Positions 6,635 through 11,254 of a DNA stretch of 11,254 nt are shown piece by piece. Both the position numbers and the translations under genes were made by a program. The notes below the pieces were generated by a model. It did no database searches. It worked only from the letters and a program-made list of their open reading frames with translations, and had not been told where the DNA came from. The stretch lies in the NCBI GenBank assembly GCA_003132865.1, contig PKYZ01000727.1, positions 1-11,254 of the forward strand. The letters run 5' to 3'. The first letter of the stretch is position 1. Each line of letters starts with the position of its first letter. The stretch is from Bryobacterales bacterium (lineage in GTDB: Bacteria; Acidobacteriota; Terriglobia; Bryobacterales; Bryobacteraceae).

Positions 6635-7876
6635 ATGAAAAGTTTCTCTGAATTCCCTCTCTCTGCTCTCTTGAAGAGCAATTTAGTAAAGAACGGCTTT
6701 AAACAGCCAACCCCCGTCCAGGCCCAGGCCATCGAGCCCGCGCTGGCCGGACGCGACGTGGTAGCAACGGCGCAAACCGGGACCGGCAAAACGCTCGCGT
6801 TTGTCCTTCCCATAATCGACATCCTCGCAAAAGAACCATCGCGTTCCGGCGTTCGGGCTGTCATCCTCAGCCCCACCCGCGAACTCGCGCTGCAAATCCA
6901 CGAGACCTTCGCCAAAATGGCCGCGGGCAGCACCGTCCGCGCCGCTGTCGTGATCGGCGGCGTCGGCGAGGGGTCGCAGTTGCAATCCATTCGCAAGGGT
7001 GTGCAAGTGCTTGTCGCCACGCCCGGCAGGCTCTACGATTTTCTCAGCCGCGGGCTGGTTGCCCTCGGCAACGTTCGCATCCTCGTTCTGGATGAGGCCG
7101 ACCGCATGCTCGACATGGGTTTTCTGCCGACCATCAAACGGATCATGGCGGTCATCCCAACCGAGCGCCAGACGCTGTTCTACTCGGCCACCATCGAAAG
7201 CTCGGTCAAACACCTGGTGGAAACGCACGTCCGCAATGCCGTGCGCGTGGAGGTCGGCTCCACCACCAAACCCGTCGACAAGATCGATCTGCATCTCTAC
7301 GAAGTCGAGCCGGACCGCAAGCTGGGTCTTCTGCAAATGATGCTTCAAGACGAGCAGGGTTCGTTTCTGGTATTCGCCCGCACCAAACACGGCGCAGACC
7401 GCCTCGCGAAGAAACTATCGCGCGACGGCGTAAAGACCGCGACCATCCATGGCAACCGCAGCCAGAACCAACGCACCCAGGCGCTCCGCGGCTTCCAGGA
7501 CGGCTACTATCGTGTCCTGGTGGCGACCGACATCGCGGCGCGCGGCATTCACGTGGAAGGCATCTCGCACGTAGTGAACTACGATCTCCCGCAGGTTCCG
7601 GAGGACTTCATTCACCGCGTCGGCCGCACGGGACGCGCGGGCGCCGGCGGAACCGCCTCGACCTTCGCCACGCGCGCCGAGCGTGCGGATATTGCGCACA
7701 TCGAGCGCATATTGGCCACCCGGTTGGTTCGCCGCCAGGTTTCGCCCGACGTGTGCCGCGAGCAGAAGACCGCGGCTCCAGTCGTCGAGATTCCCTCCGC
7801 CTCGCTCCGGCCCCTGCAGCGGCACGTGCGGTCGTTCGCGCCCAGAAGCCGGCGGCAGTTTCGCCGCGCGGTGTAG
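6635..7876 (+). CDS. DEAD-box ATP-dependent RNA helicase, RhlE-like
   Basis: DEAD-box helicases unwind RNA duplexes with ATP in ribosome assembly, RNA decay and cold adaptation. All core motifs are present in order in this 413-residue protein: Q-motif (F22, QPTPVQ 24-29), motif I AQTGTGKT 46-53, Ia PTRELA 70-75, Ib TPGR 129-132, II DEAD 153-156, III SAT 184-186, IV VFART 246-250, V ATDIAARG 297-304, VI HRVGRTGRAG 327-336. The short linkers and basic Arg-rich tail (about 390-413) fit the RhlE group; CsdA- or DbpA-type accessory domains are absent. The ATG has no obvious Shine-Dalgarno but sits in an A-rich context (ACTCAAAA). An extended -10 at 6546 probably drives it. The 3' end is convergent with the damaged CPBP gene, and minus-strand frames run across its last 200-460 bp, so the extreme C-terminus may not be ancestral. 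Confidence 0.95.
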   Translation: MKSFSEFPLSALLKSNLVKNGFKQPTPVQAQAIEPALAGRDVVATAQTGTGKTLAFVLPIIDILAKEPSRSGVRAVILSPTRELALQIHETFAKMAAGSTVRAAVVIGGVGEGSQLQSIRKGVQVLVATPGRLYDFLSRGLVALGNVRILVLDEADRMLDMGFLPTIKRIMAVIPTERQTLFYSATIESSVKHLVETHVRNAVRVEVGSTTKPVDKIDLHLYEVEPDRKLGLLQMMLQDEQGSFLVFARTKHGADRLAKKLSRDGVKTATIHGNRSQNQRTQALRGFQDGYYRVLVATDIAARGIHVEGISHVVNYDLPQVPEDFIHRVGRTGRAGAGGTASTFATRAERADIAHIERILATRLVRRQVSPDVCREQKTAAPVVEIPSASLRPLQRHVRSFAPRSRRQFRRAV

Positions 7877-8494
7877 CGCACGCAATATTGACACGGGATG
7901 CCGAGAGAGCCTGCGCCACAGCGCGGAGCGCCAATCCGGCAGGAACGGCAGCAGGCTGTGTTGCAGCGCCCACCAGAAGCCGACTACCACCATCGCCACC
8001 CAGGTCCGCCCCGACAAAGCCTGAATGCGGGGCAGGGCGTAGGCCTGATATGTCATCTCCTCGGTCGGCGACCAGATCATCCACCAGACGCTCAGGCTGT
8101 AGACGACGGCCAAACCGGGAGCACTCGCCCCATGATGTAGTATAGTAACCTAACCCGGCCAGGATGTCGCGCCGCAAACGGATAGCGCCGATCAAATCCC
8201 GGATAGTGATGCCCTCCGCTCGCGTGAACCGCCACATGAGGGCCAGACACCCGAGATCCACGAGTGTTCCGTAAACCGACCACCAGGGGGCGGCGGCGCG
8301 CCACGGCGCCGGGTGGCCTCGCGGCGCGAAGACCCCCGCGGCCAGGGCCTGCGCCAGCAGGATTAGCCCGCAGCGGCCCGTGGCGAGGAGCAAGGGCCCC
8401 CGGTCCAGGTGATGCGGCCGAGAGCGCCGCGGCGGTCGATTGCCGGTCCCGAATTGGCTGAGGACGCGGCGCGGGAATCGAGGCTGCTGGACAT
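7877..8494 (-). pseudogene. CPBP/CAAX-protease-like membrane protein, multiply frameshifted
   Basis: CPBP (ABI/Rce1-like) proteins are polytopic membrane metalloprotease-like proteins; bacterial members are mostly uncharacterised. Coding sense changes frame along the minus strand. From ATG 8494 one frame reads MSSSLDSRAA up to DRRGALGRITWTGG. From about 8400 a second frame reads LLLATGRCGLILLAQALAAG and on to IRLRRDILAGLGYY. From about 8130 the first frame resumes with LAVVYSLSVWWMIWSPTEEM. The family's Glu-Glu motif is in TEEMTYQAY (GAG GAG at 8062-8057), and FWWALQHSLLPF supplies the FxxxH-like His. The first shift lies in a run of five G before CCC (about 8400); the second is between about 8140 and 8120. 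After PDWRSALWRR the sequence stops looking like the family, and no minus-strand frame has a stop before the helicase gene, so the 3' end appears lost. A perfect TATAAT at 8527-8522 supports the start. Probably a pseudogene or erroneous sequence; the 3' boundary is my estimate. Confidence 0.65.
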
Positions 8495-8521
8495 AAAACG
8501 TCTGCCGCGCGATTCACCGCC

Positions 8522-8527
8522 ATTATA
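8522..8527 (-). promoter_or_regulatory. Candidate -10 element of the CPBP-like gene
   Basis: The minus strand reads a perfect TATAAT here in a locally AT-rich stretch, about 28 bp before the ATG at 8494, giving a leader of about 20 nt. No convincing -35 hexamer is seen at 16-18 nt spacing. Confidence 0.4.
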
Positions 8528-8589
8528 TTTGAAATCGATTCTTGAGGCGTGTCTTGCAGCGAGCCGACGAGGCGCCGATGCCGCAAGCG

Positions 8590-9885
8590 TTACGGCTTTA
8601 GAGAGAACACCGTCCCACACCCAAGACTACCGGAGCGAGCGCATGAAGCGATTCCACCGAAGTAGGTGGTACCATACAGTACGCCATCGCGACTGATCGC
8701 GAGAGCATCAGGCTTGTTCCCGTTGGGGACCCCGGAGAAATCATAGAGCACAGTCTCGCTCCACGGGCCGCCGGGAGACGCGGGCGGTGTTAGTGCGAAT
8801 ACCGTGCCACCCAGCGAGCTTCCGCCGTAAGGAGTTGCACCATAAAGCACGCCGCCGCGGCCGATTACTACGCCTGCTATCGGACCACCCCCGTCGTGAT
8901 GGTGACTGGGGAAACTGTTAAGTACGGTCTCGGTCCACGGGCCGCCGGGAGACGTCGGCGGCGTTAACGAGAAAACTGTGCCATGACCCTGGGTTCCGCC
9001 AAATTCGGTCGTGCCGTAGAGTGTCCCGCCGCTGCCGATCACCACGTTCGCGTATGGTTTTACCCCGTCGCCGCCGCCAGCGAAATCATGAGCACAGCCT
9101 GGCTCCATGGGCCGCCGGGCGAGACCGGCGGTGTCAAAGAGAACAGCGTGCCAGCGGCCCCGGTTCCATCCTCATAGGTCGCGCCATAGAGCACGCCATC
9201 GCCGCCAATTACGACGCCTACGGGAATGCTCCCGCCCGCGAGGTTGCCGAAGTAGAGGATGGTTTCGCTCCAGGCCTGGCCCGCGGACAAAGGAGGTGCC
9301 AACGAAAAGACCGTCCCGCAACCCAGATAACACGAGCCGGTTCCGCCGCTCAGGGTCGTACCGTAAAGGACGCCATCACGGCCGGTCGCCAGTGCGCTGG
9401 GACCAGCTCCATCGGTGGGTCCGCCAGCGAAAGTGTGAAGGACGATCTTGCTCCACCGCCCGGCTGGAAGCGTCGGCGGCAATAACGCGAACACCGCGCC
9501 AAAATTTAGACTGGCCACCTCCGCTCGTGCCATAGAGGATTCCACCAGGGCCGATGGTGAGAGAATTAGGCTGGACCCCATCGCTGACGCCCATGAAACT
9601 GTAGAGCACGGTCTCGCTCCACGGGCCGCCGGGAGACGCCGGCGGCGTTAGCGCGAATACTGCGCCGAGGCGCGCAGTTCCGCCAAATTCCGTAGTGCCG
9701 TAAAGCACTCCACCACTGCCGATCACGATCGCATTTGGATTGGACCCATCATTAGGATCTTGAGCAAAGCTGTAAAGCGTGGTCAGCGCCGGTGACGTCG
9801 TCTGAGCCGCGGCAGAAGCAATGAAGGTCAAGAACACCGCCAAGAGTGTTCCGCCGGTTGTGAGCGCCGATAGCCCGGTGGCCAT
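8590..9885 (-). pseudogene. Secreted GloVer-type tandem-repeat protein, two compensating frameshifts
   Basis: The repeat family is the choice-of-anchor GloVer repeat (consensus like GVLYGTTxxGG...GTVFSLTPP...WSETVLYSF), found in exported proteins of unknown function; a beta-propeller-like fold is a guess. ATG 9885 is preferred over TTG 9900: GGAGG lies just upstream, and the product begins with a signal peptide ending ASAAA before QTTSP. Seven repeat units can be read, ending naturally in GCGTVFSLKP and TAA. The frame changes twice. At 9504-9501 a run of four T (minus strand) has one base too many between SGGGQSKF and GAVFALLPP. Near 9090 one base is missing between WSQAVL and HDFAGGGDG. The shifts cancel, so start and stop share a frame, but as written translation ends at 9376. 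Between units the DNA repeats closely, for example near 8752, 8930 and 9608. Sequence error or recent decay are both possible. Confidence 0.8.
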
Positions 9886-9904
9886 GTTCCTCCATTTCAA
9901 GTTG

Positions 9905-9934
9905 ATTATATAACGTTCGACCGCTGTACGTTAT
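9905..9934 (-). promoter_or_regulatory. Candidate promoter and operator-like dyad of the GloVer gene
   Basis: A perfect TATAAT lies on the minus strand at 9910-9905, 20 bp before the ATG at 9885. Immediately upstream, ATAACGT (9910-9916) and ACGTTAT (9928-9934) form a perfect 7-bp inverted repeat with an 11-nt spacer, covering the -10 to -35 interval. No good -35 is seen at normal spacing. Half-sites separated by 18 bp centre to centre would suit a dimeric regulator. Confidence 0.4.
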
Positions 9935-9976
9935 GGTTTGATCGTCGCGTGGAAGTCCAGAATCCGGCTGCGAGCG

Positions 9977-10348
9977 CTAACGCGGGTCGAAGCTCTGATC
10001 GACATACATCCACACGACCCGCGCGAAACGCGCCACCACCGGCACGAACGGCAGATACGCGATAAAGGCCGCCCCGATCGACACATCGTACGGCCAGCCG
10101 CTGAGCATCCGGATCAGCAGTATGAGCACCAGCACCGGCGGGATCGACAATCCGTAACTTACGTACATTGCGCCCAGAAAGTAGCCCTGCTCCCGCTCGA
10201 ACTTTAGCCCGCAAACCGGACAATTGTCCAACATCGCCAGCGGCGCCCGATACACAGGACCGCGGAAAATCCGGCCCTCCCTGCATCTCGGGCAAAGCTG
10301 CCGCCGGATGCCCGCTGCCGCCGAAACCGTTTGCGCTCGCGTCGCCAC
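9977..10348 (-). CDS. DUF983 family zinc-ribbon membrane protein
   Basis: DUF983 proteins are small bacterial membrane proteins of unknown function. The 123-residue product has the family's paired cysteines: CPRC (19-22) with REGRIFRG after it, and CPVC (43-46) with GLKFEREQGYFLGAMYVSYG, together a likely zinc ribbon on the cytoplasmic side. Two hydrophobic segments follow (about 57-82 and 89-112). The start is a GTG at 10348; AGAAGG overlaps it rather than sitting at normal spacing, so initiation is not well explained, but no better start lies before the first CPRC. It is divergent from the GH31 gene, only 20 bp away, and ends 91 bp before the GloVer gene on the same strand. Family assignment is confident; the role is unknown. 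Confidence 0.9.
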   Translation of the reverse strand: MATRAQTVSAAAGIRRQLCPRCREGRIFRGPVYRAPLAMLDNCPVCGLKFEREQGYFLGAMYVSYGLSIPPVLVLILLIRMLSGWPYDVSIGAAFIAYLPFVPVVARFARVVWMYVDQSFDPR

Positions 10349-10352
10349 CTTC

Positions 10353-10361
10353 TGATACTAT
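10353..10361 (+). promoter_or_regulatory. Candidate extended -10 of the GH31 gene
   Basis: TGATACTAT is an extended -10-like motif (TG at 10353-10354, TACTAT at 10356-10361). Its expected start site is about 10368, at or one base before the ATG at 10369. TTGCGC at 10331-10336 is a possible -35 at a long 19-nt spacing. Motif inspection only. Confidence 0.3.
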
Positions 10362-10368
10362 CCGGTTT

Positions 10369-11254
10369 ATGCGGAAAACGCTGTTCCTCTCGCTGGCGCT
10401 GCTGGCACTCGCCGCCAGCCTCCCCGCCCAGTGGATCCCGCTGAACCCTGTCACCGGCGTTCGCGAGCAGACCAACGGCGTGCAACTGACCATGCAATCC
10501 GGCGCCATGCGGATCGAGGTTTCGACCGATTCCATCATCCACGTCCTGTATTCGCCCACCGCTTCGTTTCCGAAGCGGACCGAATATGTGATCACCAAGA
10601 CTGCCTGGCCCGCGCCGCAGTGGAAGATGGAAACGACCAGCGCCGAAATCGTCCTTGTGACTCCGCGAATCAAAGTGACTGTCACCCGCCGGGACGGCCT
10701 CATCGCCTACAGCGACCTGTCCGGCAGGAAACTCGTGACAGAAGGACCCAAGACCATGACCCCCGAAACGGTCAACGGCGAAAACACCTATCGCGCCGAG
10801 GACAATATTTCCATATACGGCTCAGAGGAGGCTTTCTACGGCCTTGGCCAGCACCAGGCGGGCGTGTGGAATTATCGCGGCGACACGGTCGATGTATCCC
10901 AGGACAATACCAGCATCGCGGTGCCTTTACTGCTCTCCAGCAATGGCTATGGCCTGTTCTGGAACAATGCGTCGCGAAGCCGGTTCAACAACCGTTTCGT
11001 GCATGCGTTGTATATCAGCTCGGAAGTGGCCGATACGATCGACTATTATTTCCTCTACGGCCCGGACTTCGATAAGATCGTCGCCGGATACCGGGAACTT
11101 ACAGGCGAAGCTCCCATGTTCGGTAAGTGGGCTTATGGTTTCTGGCAGTGCAAGAATAAGTATCAGTCGCAACCGGAACTACTTGCGGTGGCGCACAAAT
11201 ACCGCGAACTGCACATCCCGGTCGATAACATCGTGCAGGACTGGTTCTGGTGGA
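10369..11254 (+). CDS. Secreted GH31 alpha-glucosidase/alpha-xylosidase-like enzyme (3' partial)
   Basis: GH31 enzymes are retaining alpha-glycosidases; secreted ones with this type of sequence often release alpha-xylose from xyloglucan. Frame 1 from ATG 10369 stays open to the window edge (295 codons). It begins with a signal peptide (MRKTLFLSLALLALAASLPA, then QWIP). The N-terminal beta-sandwich follows, with FYGLGQHQAGVWNYRG near residues 155-170 and VPLLLSSNGYGLFWNN near 186-201. The start of the catalytic barrel is FGKWAYGFWQCKNKYQSQPE and then HIPVDNIVQDWFWW at the edge. The catalytic Asp residues lie beyond the window, so activity cannot be judged. Compared with family members of roughly 700-950 residues, about a third is present. 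No Shine-Dalgarno is evident; an extended -10 directly upstream hints at a leaderless transcript. Alpha-xylosidase is my best guess from the DNIVQDWF region; alpha-glucosidase is the alternative. Confidence 0.9.
   Translation, partial: MRKTLFLSLALLALAASLPAQWIPLNPVTGVREQTNGVQLTMQSGAMRIEVSTDSIIHVLYSPTASFPKRTEYVITKTAWPAPQWKMETTSAEIVLVTPRIKVTVTRRDGLIAYSDLSGRKLVTEGPKTMTPETVNGENTYRAEDNISIYGSEEAFYGLGQHQAGVWNYRGDTVDVSQDNTSIAVPLLLSSNGYGLFWNNASRSRFNNRFVHALYISSEVADTIDYYFLYGPDFDKIVAGYRELTGEAPMFGKWAYGFWQCKNKYQSQPELLAVAHKYRELHIPVDNIVQDWFWW

Noticed and set aside
6683..7390. Minus-strand open frame opposite the helicase
   Set aside because: The plus strand contains every DEAD-box motif in order; the minus frame is a mirror of that coding bias.
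8131..8150. TAGTATAGT -10-like motif on the plus strand
   Set aside because: It lies inside the CPBP-like coding remnant, has no -35, and no plus-strand gene follows.
8752..9660. Spaced direct DNA repeats that could suggest a CRISPR array
   Set aside because: Units are irregularly spaced and imperfect, and they translate as GloVer protein repeats (SPGGPWSETVLY) in minus-strand frames; no leader or cas genes.
9906..10703. Long minus-strand open frame spanning the DUF983 gene and the antisense of the GH31 5' end
   Set aside because: It is in a different frame from DUF983, shows no family resemblance, and covers the clear GH31 signal peptide on the other strand; high-G+C shadow frame.
10431..11075. 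Plus-strand open frame of 214 codons inside the GH31 region
   Set aside because: Frame 1 over the same bases gives an uninterrupted, recognisable GH31 N-terminus with a signal peptide; this frame is Arg/Pro-rich and low in sense.
1..11254. tRNA, rRNA, insertion sequence, phage or toxin-antitoxin genes
   Set aside because: I looked for cloverleaf-like segments, transposase or integrase motifs and small paired genes on both strands and saw none that could be supported.

Overview
The window reads as chromosomal DNA from an Acidobacteriota-type bacterium, most like the Bryobacterales/Solibacter group. This is inferred from the high G+C content, the proline-rich leaders on exported proteins, a GloVer-repeat secreted protein, a DUF983 protein, a CPBP-family membrane protein and a secreted GH31 enzyme, plus two kinds of palindromic intergenic repeat. 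There was no database search behind the placement.

Layout. Positions 1-3668 hold an outer-membrane biogenesis pair: bamA (5' end outside the window) followed by an OmpH/Skp-type periplasmic chaperone. A small secreted Gly/Tyr-rich protein of unknown function follows (3744-4460). A long imperfect hairpin of ACAGATG-type units (4461-4541) sits exactly between its stop codon and the convergent NUDIX gene. The NUDIX gene (4506-4922) lies 1 nt downstream of a radical SAM/SPASM-like gene (4924-6104), both on the minus strand. That radical SAM gene is broken by frameshift. Divergent from it, with start codons only 10-19 bp apart, is a U-type Fe-S scaffold gene (6115-6540) that lacks the third cluster-ligand cysteine. 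Next come a complete RhlE-like DEAD-box helicase (6635-7876, plus) and a frameshifted, 3'-eroded CPBP/CAAX-like membrane protein gene (about 7877-8494, minus). After these lie a frameshifted GloVer-repeat secreted protein gene (8590-9885, minus), a DUF983 zinc-ribbon membrane protein (9977-10348, minus) and the 5' end of a secreted GH31 alpha-glucosidase/alpha-xylosidase-like gene (from 10369, plus).

How it fits together. BamA and Skp act in the same outer-membrane protein assembly pathway. The scaffold and the radical SAM gene could be linked through Fe-S chemistry, but only adjacency supports this. The other genes look like an ordinary mixed neighbourhood.

The most notable property is the contrast between intact genes (bamA, skp, helicase, DUF983, GH31) and three neighbouring minus-strand genes between about 5.36 and 9.51 kb. 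Each of these needs at least one, and usually two, frame changes to read through, several of them in homopolymers. This is either real decay or local sequence error. I did not find a convincing new multi-gene system. The best leads are the repeat elements that supply the C-terminal codons of two genes, the scaffold variant, and the C8 slippery site in the radical SAM gene.
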